A stretch of DNA of 64,000 bases from the NCBI GenBank assembly GCA_016705325.1, contig JADIYJ010000031.1, positions 60,535-124,534 of the forward strand. Direction: 5' to 3'. A model generated the notes under the pieces. The model saw only the letters and a list, made by a program, of their open reading frames with translations, was not told the DNA's origin and searched no databases. This document shows, in pieces, positions 51,023 to 61,292 of the stretch. Both the position numbers and the translations under genes were made by a program. Source of the DNA: Pseudomonadota bacterium. Lineage in GTDB: Bacteria; Pseudomonadota; Gammaproteobacteria; Steroidobacterales; Steroidobacteraceae. The stretch's first letter is position 1; each line of letters starts with the position of its first letter.

Positions 51023-51676
51023 GTCGAGTCGCTGCTGGAACACCTCGAACGGCTTGGCTCCGGACATCACGTCGCCCTCGAACTCACCGTTGACCACCCG
51101 GCCGATCACGAACGACGGCGTCGACGCGATGCCGCTCGAGGCCGCCAGGGCCGCGTCGGCGCGCACGGCTGCCAGTACGGTGGGGTCGGCGCGGCAGTTC
51201 TCGAAGCGGGCGCTGTCGAGTCCAAACTCTGCCGCCAGCTCCGCGTAGCGACCCTGGCTCAGGAGCGACTGGTCGCGGAACAGCGCCTCGCGATACTCCC
51301 AGAACTTGCCCTGCTGGCCGGCGCAGCGTGCGGCCACGGCCGCGGGCAGGGCGAACTCGTGCATCGGGAGCGGCAGGTCGCGGGTCGCGAACCGGACCTT
51401 GCCGGTGTCGACGTAGCGTTGCCGCAGCAATGGCCAGGTGTCGCGAGCGAACCGCGCACAGTATGGGCACTGCAGGTCCGTGAATTCGATGATCATGACC
51501 TGCGCCGCGGCGGAGCCCAGCATGCGCTGATCGACCGCCGGGTTCTTTGCCGCGGCAGGTGCGGAGACGGGGGTCCCGGCCGTGCGGGCAGTCGAGGCGC
51601 ACCCGGCGGCGCCCGCCAGTGCCATAAAGGCTGGCACGAGCAGTGCCGGCAGGGTGGCAGTGACGTTCCGGTGCAT
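50996..51676 (-). CDS. DsbA-family thioredoxin-like lipoprotein
   Basis: A 226-residue exported protein with a lipoprotein signal (cysteine in LAGAAGCAS). The thioredoxin fold has active site CPYC in TDLQCPYCARFARDT and the cis-proline in SSGIASTPSFVIG. It resembles DsbG/ScsC-like DsbA_4 proteins, expected to form or isomerise disulfides in the periplasm. Its 3' end overlaps chrA by 27 bases (convergent). The start at 51676 is chosen for the signal peptide. Confidence 0.87.
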   Translation of the reverse strand: MHRNVTATLPALLVPAFMALAGAAGCASTARTAGTPVSAPAAAKNPAVDQRMLGSAAAQVMIIEFTDLQCPYCARFARDTWPLLRQRYVDTGKVRFATRDLPLPMHEFALPAAVAARCAGQQGKFWEYREALFRDQSLLSQGRYAELAAEFGLDSARFENCRADPTVLAAVRADAALAASSGIASTPSFVIGRVVNGEFEGDVMSGAKPFEVFQQRLDSLLQQSQQ

Positions 51677-51755
51677 GGGGCGAGAGCCTGCGTCGGAAAG
51701 CGGAGGACCGCAAGTGCCACTGCCCGGACCGTGACGCGCGCGGTAACATCCGCGC

Positions 51756-52175
51756 ATGAAGTACCTGCACACGATGGTCCGCGTCACCGACATCGACGCC
51801 TCGCTCAGATTCTATTGTGATGCGCTCGGACTGCGCGAGTTGCGCCGTAACGAGTATCCGCAGGGCCGGTTCACCCTGGTGTTCCTGGCCGCGCCCGGGA
51901 ACGACGACGCGCAGGTCGAACTCACCTGCAACTGGGATCGCGAGGAGTACGGCAGCGGCCGCGCCTTCGGCCATCTTGCGTACGAGGTCAACGACGTCTA
52001 CGAGGCGTGCCGTCGCCTGATGGAGCACGGCGTCACGATCAACCGTCCGCCGCGCGATGGCCGCATGGCGTTCGTCCGCTCACCTGACAACATATCGATC
52101 GAGTTGTTGCAGAAGGGCGCCGCGTTGCCGCCGGCCGAACCCTGGACGAGCATGTCGAACATCGGCGCGTGGTAA
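51756..52175 (+). CDS. Glyoxalase I (lactoylglutathione lyase) family
   Basis: A 139-residue glyoxalase-fold enzyme close to GloA, which turns the methylglyoxal-glutathione hemithioacetal into lactoylglutathione. Metal ligands fit: His5 (MKYLHTMVRV), Glu in AQVELTCNW, His in AFGHLAYEV, Glu in SIELLQ. ELTYNW-type and GHLA motifs are as in GloA. It is divergent from the DsbA-like gene and needs glutathione, made by gshA/gshB. Confidence 0.9.
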   Translation: MKYLHTMVRVTDIDASLRFYCDALGLRELRRNEYPQGRFTLVFLAAPGNDDAQVELTCNWDREEYGSGRAFGHLAYEVNDVYEACRRLMEHGVTINRPPRDGRMAFVRSPDNISIELLQKGAALPPAEPWTSMSNIGAW

Positions 52176-52185
52176 CGCGTCACTC

Positions 52186-53244
52186 CTACGCTCGCCGGGG
52201 CTGGAACGTCGCACCGACGATGCGCGGTTCGGGCTCCAGGCTGACACCGAATTTTTCCTGCACCGAGGCCGCCACGCGCCGCGCAAGCGTCAGCAACTGC
52301 GGGCCGGTGGCCCGGCCGAGGTTGACCAGCACCAGCGCGTGCTGCGCCGACATGGCGGCATCGCCCTCCCTGACGCCGCGCCAGCCCGCCTGCTCGATCA
52401 GCCAGGCCGCCGACAGCTTGCGCTCGGCCTCGGTCGACGTCAGGTAGACCGGCACGCCCGCGAAGCGTGACTGCAGTTCGACAGCCACCGCACGCGTCAC
52501 AACCGGGTTCTTGAAGAAGCTGCCGGCGTTGCCCGCAACGGCGGGGTCCGGCAGCTTGCGCCGGCGAATGCGCCGCACCGCCGCGGCGACGTTGCGCGGC
52601 GTCGGCTGCAACCCACCCATGGCAGCGAGTTCCTCGCGCAGTCCGGCATACGAGAGGTTGGTCGCGCCGGCCTTCGGCAGCAGCAGTTCGATGGCCGTGA
52701 CGATGCGGCGGTCGGGCTCGCGCTTGAACACGCTGTCGCGATAACCGAACTCGCAGCGTGCGGCCGGCAGCCGGTCGAAAGCACCGGCCTGGCGGTCGTA
52801 GACGTGCACGGCCGCGATGAACCTGCCGACCTCGACGCCGTAGGCGCCGATGTTCTGAATGGGTGCGGCGCCCGCCTGACCGGGGATCAACGCCAGATTC
52901 TCCAGCCCCTGCAGGCCGTGGTCGAGCGTCCAGTCGACGAGCGCGTCCCATTCGCACCCGGCATCGACCTGCACGAGCGCGTGCCCGCCGGCATCGTCCA
53001 CGATGCGGATCGAATCGCACCGCAGGTGAATCAGGCAGCCTTCGAACCGGTTGGTGGCGAAGAGCACGTTGCTGCCTGCGCCCAGCACCATCAACGGCAG
53101 AGCCCGCAATGCCGGCTCGGCCAGCAGGGCAGGCAGCCCGGCCGTGACGTGCACGGTTGCCAGGCGTTCGGCGCGCGCGTCGAGGTGGAACGTGTTCCAG
53201 TCGTGCAGTGGCACGTCCCGGGCAAGCGAATATGCGGCGGTCAT
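52186..53244 (-). CDS. murB: UDP-N-acetylenolpyruvoylglucosamine reductase
   Basis: A 352-residue FAD enzyme completing UDP-MurNAc for peptidoglycan. FAD and substrate motifs: NTFHLDARAERLATV, VLGAGSNVLF, NIGAYGVEV, FGYRDSVFK and catalytic Ser in NAGSFFKNPVV. The length and the LVNLGRATG segment place it with the E. coli type (MurB type I). It converges on the glyoxalase gene with ten bases between and starts just after the GST-like gene. Confidence 0.95.
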   Translation of the reverse strand: MTAAYSLARDVPLHDWNTFHLDARAERLATVHVTAGLPALLAEPALRALPLMVLGAGSNVLFATNRFEGCLIHLRCDSIRIVDDAGGHALVQVDAGCEWDALVDWTLDHGLQGLENLALIPGQAGAAPIQNIGAYGVEVGRFIAAVHVYDRQAGAFDRLPAARCEFGYRDSVFKREPDRRIVTAIELLLPKAGATNLSYAGLREELAAMGGLQPTPRNVAAAVRRIRRRKLPDPAVAGNAGSFFKNPVVTRAVAVELQSRFAGVPVYLTSTEAERKLSAAWLIEQAGWRGVREGDAAMSAQHALVLVNLGRATGPQLLTLARRVAASVQEKFGVSLEPEPRIVGATFQPRRA

Positions 53245-53252
53245 CGCTGCGT

Positions 53253-53909
53253 TCAGCGGTTACGGAACGATTGCAGCAGCGCGTCCACCGCGACGTCGTA
53301 TTCCTGCAGGAATGGGCCGGTGACGGCGTGCTGCGTCATCGCCGCCCACCATGCCGGCAGTTTGCCGCAACCGAGCGAGGGGTCGGGGGTACCGAGCAGC
53401 GGCACGATCGTCTTGCGGAAGATCGCGAAGGCCGGCAGCAGCGTGCAATCCGCGACGGTGACGGTGCGGCCCGCCGCAAAGGGCGCGGCCACGACGTAAT
53501 GTTCCAGGTAAGCGATGCTGGCCACGAACGCCAGCTGCGCTGCCTCGACGGCCGCCACGTTCCTGGTCGCCGGATTCATGTTGCGGAACAGGATCGACGC
53601 CTGCGGTGACATGTACAGGTCGAAAATGCGCGCGATCGTGCGGGCCCGGGCCCGCTCGAGCGGCGTGCCTTCGAGACCCGGCAGGTCGGGGTGCAGATCC
53701 TCGAGCAGTTCGCAGATCACGGCGGATTCGGGTACGCAGGTGCCGTCAAGCTCGAGTACCGGCATTTTGCCGAGCGGATTCTCGGCGAGATAGGCAGACG
53801 ACTTGATGCCGCCTTCCGGTTGCACCGGCGCAAGCTCGATCCCCTTGAGGCGGGCATAGAGGACGACTCGGGCGACATAGGGTGAGCCCAGGGCACCGGA
53901 CAGTTTCAT
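53253..53909 (-). CDS. Glutathione S-transferase family protein
   Basis: A 218-residue protein with a thioredoxin-like N-terminal domain (SPYVARVVLYARLKGIELA; NPLGKMPVLELD; PESAVICELLED, the glutathione gamma-glutamyl binding motif) and an all-helical C-terminal domain. It should bind glutathione; the Ser/Cys after the first strand (GSPYVARV) may be the catalytic residue. The start at 53909 is set by homology. It is upstream of murB with eight bases between, so the two may be co-transcribed. Substrate unknown. Confidence 0.87.
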   Translation of the reverse strand: MKLSGALGSPYVARVVLYARLKGIELAPVQPEGGIKSSAYLAENPLGKMPVLELDGTCVPESAVICELLEDLHPDLPGLEGTPLERARARTIARIFDLYMSPQASILFRNMNPATRNVAAVEAAQLAFVASIAYLEHYVVAAPFAAGRTVTVADCTLLPAFAIFRKTIVPLLGTPDPSLGCGKLPAWWAAMTQHAVTGPFLQEYDVAVDALLQSFRNR

Positions 53910-54011
53910 GCGCCCTCCCGGGCGTGCGGCGGAGGGCCGTGAGCTTGCCACCACGCGCGTGCTTCCGTCACTATGCATGGCAAGGCCGCATGCGGCAGGG
54001 CCCGCTCCACC

Positions 54012-55400
54012 ATGCTTGCAAAGAACTCAGCGCCACGCGGCGTCGGCTCGCTCGCGGAAGCCCAGGCGTTCCTCGACGCAAACCCCGACATCGAGGCGGT
54101 GCAGCTGGTCATCACCGACGCCTGCGGTGTGGGCCGCGGCAAGAACGTGGCACGGGAAGAACTCGCAGCGCTGTACGGCAGTGGCCGCAACGTCGCCGGC
54201 TCCATCCTCGGCCTCGACATCACCGGCGAGGACGTCGAGGGCACCGGGCTGGTGTGGAACGTCGGTGATGCCGATCAGTGCTGCCGGCCAGTTGCGGGAT
54301 CACTGGCCCGCGCGTCCTGGCTCAAGCGGCCCTCGGCGCAGGTCCTCGGCACGATGTACGAACTGGACGGCCGGCCGTCGAAGGCCGATCCGCGCCACGC
54401 GCTGGCAGGGGTGGTCGCGCGCTGTGAAGACGCAGGACTGACGCCGGTGGTCGCCGTCGAACTCGAGTTCTACCTGCTCGAACGTGACTCAGCCGGCCGG
54501 CTGGCGCCTGCGGCTGGCATGCTGAGCGGCGAGCGTCGCGGGCGCATCGACGCGTACGGCCTCGGCCGCCTCGACGACATGTCGCCGTTGTTCGACGATC
54601 TCTATGCGTCCGCCAAGGCGCTGGGGCTGCCCGTGCGCACGCTGATGTCCGAGTATGCGCCGGGGCAGTTCGAGATCACGCTGGAGCACCGGGCCGACGC
54701 AATGCGTGCGGTCGACGAGGCCATCCTGTTCAAGCGTGCCGTCCGCGGCGTCGCCGCGCGCCATGGTCGCGTCGCGTGTTTCATGGCCAAACCGTTTGCG
54801 GAGCGAGCCGGCTCCGGGATGCACCTGCACGCCAGTCTCGCCGACCACGACGGCGACAATGCCTGCGCCGCGGACGATCCCGCCGGCAGTCCGCTGCTGC
54901 GCCACGCGATCGGCGGCTTGCGTTCGACGCTCGCCGACGGCATGGCGATCTATGCGCCGAACGCCAATTCGTATCGGCGCTTCCGGTCGATGAGCTATGC
55001 GCCGGTCGCCGTCACCTGGGGCATCAACAACCGTTCCGTCAGCCTGCGTGTGCCAGCCGGACCGCCGGCGAGCCGGCACGTCGAGCACCGCGTGGCTGGC
55101 GCCGACGCCAACCCTTACCTCGTCGCCGCGCTGGTGCTCGGCGGCATGCTGCACGGCATCCAGAACCAGCTGGATCCCGGGCCACCGGTCACGGGCAACG
55201 GCTACGCGCAGGCGCAGCAGGGCACGCTGCCCACGCAATGGCACGACGCGCTCGCAACGGCCGCGTCCTCGGAGTTCCTGCGCGACGCGCTCGGCTCTGG
55301 GTTCCTCGACGTCTTCCTCGCGATCAAGCGCCAGGAGGCCGGGAAATTCGCTGCGCTCGTGAGCGACCGCGACTACGAGTGGTACCTCGACACGGCGTGA
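54012..55400 (+). CDS. Glutamine synthetase family protein (PuuA-like)
   Basis: A 462-residue type I-3/PuuA-like ligase of the glutamine synthetase family, which in relatives joins glutamate to an amine such as a polyamine. ATP and metal motifs include VELEFYLLERD, SEYAPGQFEITLEHR, AGSGMHLHASL, the SYRRFRSMSYAP loop and RVPAGPPASRHVEHRVAGADANPYL. The start at 54012 fits. There is no GlnA-type adenylylation-site match that I can identify, in line with a non-GlnA role. Substrate amine unknown. It is divergent from the GST-like gene. Confidence 0.9.
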   Translation: MLAKNSAPRGVGSLAEAQAFLDANPDIEAVQLVITDACGVGRGKNVAREELAALYGSGRNVAGSILGLDITGEDVEGTGLVWNVGDADQCCRPVAGSLARASWLKRPSAQVLGTMYELDGRPSKADPRHALAGVVARCEDAGLTPVVAVELEFYLLERDSAGRLAPAAGMLSGERRGRIDAYGLGRLDDMSPLFDDLYASAKALGLPVRTLMSEYAPGQFEITLEHRADAMRAVDEAILFKRAVRGVAARHGRVACFMAKPFAERAGSGMHLHASLADHDGDNACAADDPAGSPLLRHAIGGLRSTLADGMAIYAPNANSYRRFRSMSYAPVAVTWGINNRSVSLRVPAGPPASRHVEHRVAGADANPYLVAALVLGGMLHGIQNQLDPGPPVTGNGYAQAQQGTLPTQWHDALATAASSEFLRDALGSGFLDVFLAIKRQEAGKFAALVSDRDYEWYLDTA

Positions 55401-55657
55401 GCGCGACGCGACATAATTTTGCCGCCATCGCGCCGGACGCGCCCGACATGCCCGGCGCAGCATTAAGTCATGCCGATCGCCACTGGAGTGAGAGCTGAAT
55501 CAACGTGAGGCCGGCTGGGCGCGCGGAGAATGCGCCGCACGAACGCCGATTGCCCACCGAGGATCAGCCTGTGACCCGCATTTCTGCCCGCACGATCGCC
55601 CGCAGCGCCGCACTTTCGAGCAGGAGTTCCGCAACCGTGACCATCCACCTGCGCAAG

Positions 55658-56251
55658 ATGTACGTCGACTGCCGTTTCGGGCAATTGCACCTGCACACGG
55701 CGTTTCCCTCGAGCGGCGGCTTCGACGAACTGACACCGCTGCTGTGCGTCACGCCGCCGAGCCAGTCGGGCCGGGCGTTCCGTCCGCTGCTGCGCGACCT
55801 GGGCCGTGACCGCAGCGTCTATGCCCCGGACCTGCCGGGCTCAGGCGAGTCCGACGCGCCCGAGCAAACGCCGGTCGTGGCGGATCACGCCGCCGCGTTC
55901 GCCGACCTGATCGACTCGCTGCGCCTCAAGCAGGTGGACGTGGTCGGGTATCAGGCAGGCGCGCTGGCAGCCATCGAACTCGCGCTGGCGAGGCCCGAGC
56001 AGGTGCGCCGACTGATCCTGATCGGTGTGCCGTCGTCGGACAGCGGTTACCAGGTCGGCGAACGCCTGCCGCTGCTCAAGCTGCCCGTGATGATCCTGCG
56101 CGCACGGGACGAGTTCTGGGAGTCGACGGGTCGCACCGAGGCGCTGCTGCGCGATGCGCGCCGTGCCGAGCTTGCCGATCCCACGGGCAACGTGCTCGAC
56201 GCGGACGCGGAAGAAATCGTGCGGTACGCGCGCGACTTCTTCGATCGCTAG
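55658..56251 (+). CDS. Alpha/beta hydrolase-fold protein lacking its nucleophile
   Basis: A protein of about 197 residues from the ATG at 55658 (frame open from 55505). PLLRDLGRDRSVYAPDLPGSGESD is the conserved strand and loop before the nucleophile elbow. The elbow reads GYQAG (Gln99), where active enzymes have GxSxG, and no histidine near the C-terminus fits the triad. The region that would form the cap is absent; the chain is shorter than typical. It may be an inactive structural protein or a degraded hydrolase. It lies between the glutamine synthetase homologue and the MacB cluster. Confidence 0.72.
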   Translation: MYVDCRFGQLHLHTAFPSSGGFDELTPLLCVTPPSQSGRAFRPLLRDLGRDRSVYAPDLPGSGESDAPEQTPVVADHAAAFADLIDSLRLKQVDVVGYQAGALAAIELALARPEQVRRLILIGVPSSDSGYQVGERLPLLKLPVMILRARDEFWESTGRTEALLRDARRAELADPTGNVLDADAEEIVRYARDFFDR

Positions 56252-56306
56252 CGCTGTCGGTTCACGGTGAGCGCGTGAGCGGCGTCACGCGCGGCGCCGG
56301 CAGGCG

Positions 56307-56332
56307 CACGGCACACGGCACACGGCACACGG
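56307..56332 (+). repeat. Short tandem repeat CACGGCA
   Basis: The seven-base unit CACGGCA is present in three full copies and a partial fourth, ending just before the stop of the MacB-like permease gene on the other strand. Confidence 0.8.
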
Positions 56333-57544
56333 TCATTCGTGCCGCAGCGCGTCGATCGGATTGAGTTGCGCCGCCTGGCGTGCCGGGAAATAGCCGAAGA
56401 TCACGCCGATCAGCGCCGAAAAAGCGAAGGCGACGGCGTTGATGCGGACGTCGAACAGGAACGGTACCTGCAGCATCGGCGCCAGCGCCCAGCTGGCGAC
56501 CAGGGCCAGCAGCAGGCCGACGACTCCGCCGAGGCAGGCGAGCACGGTGGCTTCCACCAGGAACTGCAGCAGCACCTCCCGTCCGACCGCGCCGATCGCG
56601 AGGCGAATGCCGATCTCGCGCGTGCGCTCGGTCACGGACACCAGCATGATGTTCATGATGCCGATGCCGCCGACGAGCAGGCTGACCGCGGCGACGGCAC
56701 CCAGCAGCGAGGTGAGGATGCGCGTGGTGCCCTGCAGCGTCTGCGAGATCTGCGCGGTGTCGAAGATGTTGAAGTCGTCCTGCTTCGCGCCGCGGATGTT
56801 GCGGCGCTCACGCAGCAACGACTGGATCGAGGCTGTCACGGCCGCCATGTCGTAGGCCGGGTCGACCTTCACCATCATCAGCCGGATGTTGCGGTTGCCG
56901 GTCATGCGCCGCTGCACGGTCTTGATCGGCATCAGCACGACATCGTCCTGGTCGTTGCCGAAGCCGCCCTGGCCTCGCGTCACGAGCGTGCCGATGACCT
57001 CGCATGACAGGTTGCGCAGGCGGATGCGCTGCCCCAGCGGGTCTTTCTCGCGGAACAGGTTGCGCTGCACCGTCGATCCGATCACGCACACGGCCTTGCC
57101 GGCCTGTTCCTCGGCCGCGGCGAAGGTGCGCCCGGAGGCCGTCTCCCATTGCTGTGCCGTGAAATAGTCGGACGTCGTGCCGTTCACGGTCGTCGACCAG
57201 TTGGCGGCATTGCGCACGGCCGTACCCGACGACTGCGAGAGGGGCGCGACCACGACGACGCCCGCGACCTGGTCGCGGATGGCCGCGACGTCGTCCATCT
57301 CGAAGTCCGCGGGCGCCGGACCACCGCCGCCGCGACCGAAACCCTGCCCCGGGCGGATCTGCAGGATGTTCACGCCGAGCCCGGAGATCTGCTCGCGCAC
57401 CGCCGCCGTCGCGCCGTTGCCGGAGCGTCACCATGGTGACGACGGCTGCGACGCCGATCACGATGCCGAGCACGGTCAGGAACGAGCGCAACACGTGGCG
57501 CCGGATTTCCCGCAGGGCGAGGACCAGCGTCGGGCCGAGCATGC

Positions 57545-57548
<4 letters not shown>
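56333..57548 (-). pseudogene. MacB-like ABC transporter permease, one-base frameshift near the start
   Basis: The permease of a MacB-type exporter. The C-terminal part (frame ending 56333) has a periplasmic MacB_PCD domain (EQISGLGVNILQIRPGQG; VCVIGSTVQRNLF) and a FtsX-like domain with three helices (LLGAVAAVSLLVGGIGIMNI). The N-terminus is in another frame: MSMLGPTLVLALREIRRH, then RSFLTVLGIVIGVAAVVTMV. Deleting one G at 57422-57423 joins TL to GNGATAAVREQ, as the family needs. The start (57548) overlaps the ATPase stop by four bases. With that correction it is about 404 residues. Likely a sequence error. Confidence 0.87.
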
Positions 57549-58225
<677 letters not shown>

Positions 58226-58262
58226 GGGATCGCCCCGGTCCGCGCGTGCGGCACCGGGGTCA

Positions 58263-59606
58263 TCACCCACTCTTGTCCCCCAGCGCGAGCTTGCCCGTGA
58301 TCACTGCCGTCCCTTCGTGCAACGAGTCCCCGGTGACCTCCGTCAGCGTGCCGTTGGTGTCGCCCGTCGTGACTGCCACGGCCTCCGGCTCGCCTCGCGC
58401 ATTGAGAACGTAGACTCTCTGCGCGCTGCCACGCCCGATCTTGACCTCGCGAGTCTTGGCACCTGCGGTTCCACGCGGCGGACCCGGCATCAATACCTTG
58501 GTGACACCGCTGCGCTCGCCACCGGCCGCGCTGGCATCGGGCGAGAAGCGCAGTGCCGCGTTGGGCACCAGCAGTACGCCGCGCTTCTCGCTCGTGACGA
58601 TTTCCGCCGTGGCCGTCATGCCTGGGCGAAGCGTCGAATCGGAGTTGTCCACCGTGAGCACGGCGGTGTACGCAACCACCGTGTTGGACGCAGTGCTCGA
58701 CGTCGTCGAACCGGTGCCGGCGTTGGCACCGACATCCACGCGCTCGACCTGGGCCGGGAACGTGCGGCCAGGGAATGCATCGACCTGGAAAGTGGCCGGC
58801 TGCCCGGCGGCAACCTGTCCCACGTCGGCTTCGTCCACCTTGACCTCCAGCCGCATCGCGCTCAGGTCCTCGGCGATCAGGAACAACACGGGTGCATTGA
58901 AGGAAGCAGCCACGGTCTGGCCGGGATCGATCTGGCGCGAGAGCACGACTCCCGTCACCGGCGAAAGGATGAGGGCCTTGGAAAACTGCGTCTGGTCGGA
59001 CGACAGCTGCGCCCGAGCCTGCGCCACGCTTGCCTCCGCGGTGCGCACCCCTGCGACTGCCCGTGCGTACTCGGCCCTGGCCGTGTCGAGTTCCGCGGCC
59101 GAGGGCACCTTGCCGCCCGAGAGCGCGTGCACTTCGTGGAAGCGCGCCAGCGCCGCCTGCGTCTGCTGCGCCGTGGCTTCGGCCTGCGCGACGCCGGCGA
59201 TGGCCGACTGCAGCGACGCCCGGCTCTGCGCGATGGAGTCCTGCAACCGCGCAGTGTCGATCCGCGCCAGGACCTGTCCGCGCGCTACCCGGTCGTTGTT
59301 ATCCACGTTCACTTTGGTCACGAGACCTGAAAGTTCCGAGCCCACCTCGACTTCGTTCGTTGGCTGCAGGTTGCCGGTGGCCGACACCGTGACGCGCAGG
59401 TCGCCGCGTTGCACGGGTGTGGTTGCGTAGTTCGGCTGGTCGTTGCCGCGTCCGGTCAGATACAGGGCGGCGAGACCTGCCAGCAGCAACAGCGCGGCGG
59501 CGGGCGCGAACCTGCGCAGCTGCCGCATGCGCTCCGAGGACGGCTGCCGGCCGAGGAATTCATCGAGCGTCGAACGCTCCGGACTCGTGCTTGCCTGCGG
59601 TTCCAT
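58263..59606 (-). CDS. MacA-like HlyD-family periplasmic adaptor
   Basis: A 447-residue membrane fusion protein. The N-terminal membrane anchor is LRRFAPAAALLLLAGLAALYLTG, followed by lipoyl halves (VSATGNLQPTNEVEVGSELSG and ILSPVTGVVLSRQIDPGQTV) on either side of a helical hairpin (about 110-190), and a beta-barrel domain. It links the MacB-type pump to an outer membrane channel (next gene). Start ATG at 59606 is chosen because the frame upstream belongs to another gene. Confidence 0.9.
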   Translation of the reverse strand: MEPQASTSPERSTLDEFLGRQPSSERMRQLRRFAPAAALLLLAGLAALYLTGRGNDQPNYATTPVQRGDLRVTVSATGNLQPTNEVEVGSELSGLVTKVNVDNNDRVARGQVLARIDTARLQDSIAQSRASLQSAIAGVAQAEATAQQTQAALARFHEVHALSGGKVPSAAELDTARAEYARAVAGVRTAEASVAQARAQLSSDQTQFSKALILSPVTGVVLSRQIDPGQTVAASFNAPVLFLIAEDLSAMRLEVKVDEADVGQVAAGQPATFQVDAFPGRTFPAQVERVDVGANAGTGSTTSSTASNTVVAYTAVLTVDNSDSTLRPGMTATAEIVTSEKRGVLLVPNAALRFSPDASAAGGERSGVTKVLMPGPPRGTAGAKTREVKIGRGSAQRVYVLNARGEPEAVAVTTGDTNGTLTEVTGDSLHEGTAVITGKLALGDKSG

Positions 59607-59614
59607 TGGATCCT

Positions 59615-61039
59615 TCACGGAAAGGTAGACGTCAAAGAACGCGGAGCGGGCGCGCGCTCCCAGCCGCCGCCGAGCGCTTTGTAAAGTTGCACCGCCGCCG
59701 CTGCGCGGTCGGCGTGGGCGGCCGCGCGGCTGGTCTCGGTCGTGAGCAGGCTGCGCTCCGAATCGAGCAGACTGTTGAAATCGATGATGCCGGCCTGGTA
59801 CTGGCTGCGCGCCAGGACGGTCGCGTTGCGTGCGGCCTCCTCGGCGATGGCGAGTTCCCTCTCGCGCTGCTCCGTCACCGAGATCGCGATCAGCGCGTTC
59901 TCCGGACTCTTCGAGCGCCACGAGCACCGTGTCGCGGTATACGGCTAGCGCCTGGATCGCCGCCGCCCGCTGTTGCTCCACGGCCGCGCGCAGTCGGCCA
60001 CCCTGGAAGATCGGCGCGGTGAGTCCGCGGCGAGGCTGCCGAACGACGCGTTCGTCAGATCGCCCCAGTTCGACGTGTTGCCGCTGATGGAGCCTGCGTG
60101 AGTCCCAGCGAGGGATACAGGTCGGCCTCGCGCACACCGATGCGGGCGGTCTCGGCGATCAGCGTGCGTTCGGCGGCGGTCACGTCCGGACGCCGCCGCA
60201 GCATTTCGGCCGGGACCGAAACCTCGCCTGCGACGGCCATCGGGATCGGGGTTACCGGCGCGAACAGCGCGTCGACGGCTCCTGGCGCGGAGCCGGTCAG
60301 CACCGAGAGCCGGTTCAGCGCGGACGACAGCGCCTGCTCGCGCAGCCGGACCGTCGCGGCCGTCTGCGCGCGGAGCTGACGCGACTGCTCGAGATCGAGC
60401 GCGCCGACCAGCCCGGCCTGCACGCGCCATTGCACGATCTGCAGCGTCTCGTCCTGGGAGCCCAGGTTCGCACGCGCGATCGCCAGCTGGCGTTGCGCCA
60501 GCCGGGCAGCCCGCGTAGTTGAGCGCGACCTCGGCGGCGATCGTGAGCTGCGTCGAGTGCGGGTTCGCCTCGACCGCCGCGAGGTCGGCCGTGGATGCCT
60601 GCACCGCTCTGCGTTGTCCACCGAACAGATCGAGTTCATAGCGGGCATCGAAGCCGGCGTCGTAGGTCGTTCGGTCCGGTATCTGCGCTTCCGGCCCAAC
60701 GCCCATGAGTCGCGACGCCGAGGTGCCGAAATCGAGCGTCGGCCACGATCCCGAGCGAGTGCTCTTGAGCGCGGCACGGGCTTGCCGCACTCGCGCGCCG
60801 GCCGCATCGATGTTCGAATTGGCGGCCAGCGCCTGCTCGACGAGATGGGTAAGTACCGGATCGTCGAAGGTGTCCCACCAGTTCGCGAGGTCAGCGGCGT
60901 GCGGGGCCTGCGGTGCCGCTGACGAGTGGAAGCGGGCGGGCACCCTGAGCGATTCCGGGGACGGCGTCCTCGGCTCCGGGCCGACCGTACATCCCGCGCT
61001 CGCCAGGACCGAAGGGAGCAGGGGCAGGCGTGAATTCAA
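59615..61039 (-). pseudogene. NodT/TolC-type outer membrane efflux protein, several frameshifts
   Basis: The outer membrane channel of the tripartite system, in five pieces. N-terminus from a TTG at 61039 (PSVLASAGCTVGPEP lipoprotein signal, DLANWWDTFDDPVL), frame A to about 60515; frame B from ARLAQRQLAIARANLG to ADLYPSLGLT (about 60105); then short C (SGNTSNWGDLTNASF), D (LTAPIFQGGRLRAAV) and E (TEQRERELAIAEEAARN to the stop at 59615). At least four indels are needed. Every piece is well conserved, so sequence error is the simplest explanation. Confidence 0.82.
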
Positions 61040-61292
61040 GGTCGTTCCAGGCGAGGCAGCGTGGAGTCGAGCACCGGCGCGGTGAGTACAGTACAAGAAG
61101 CCTTGGTCGAATGCGGCGCGACGTTGCCCGGCCTGCTCGCCCGTGGATGCCCAACATGGACCCATGCACGGCCACGCAAGTTCCCGTCGTGCGAGCACTC
61201 CCCGAGTGGCGGGAGCGACGCGATGCGCGAGCAGTCGCACGACCCTGCAGCGAGCCGTAACATGCGGGCGTCCCGGCAGTCCGAGTGACCCC

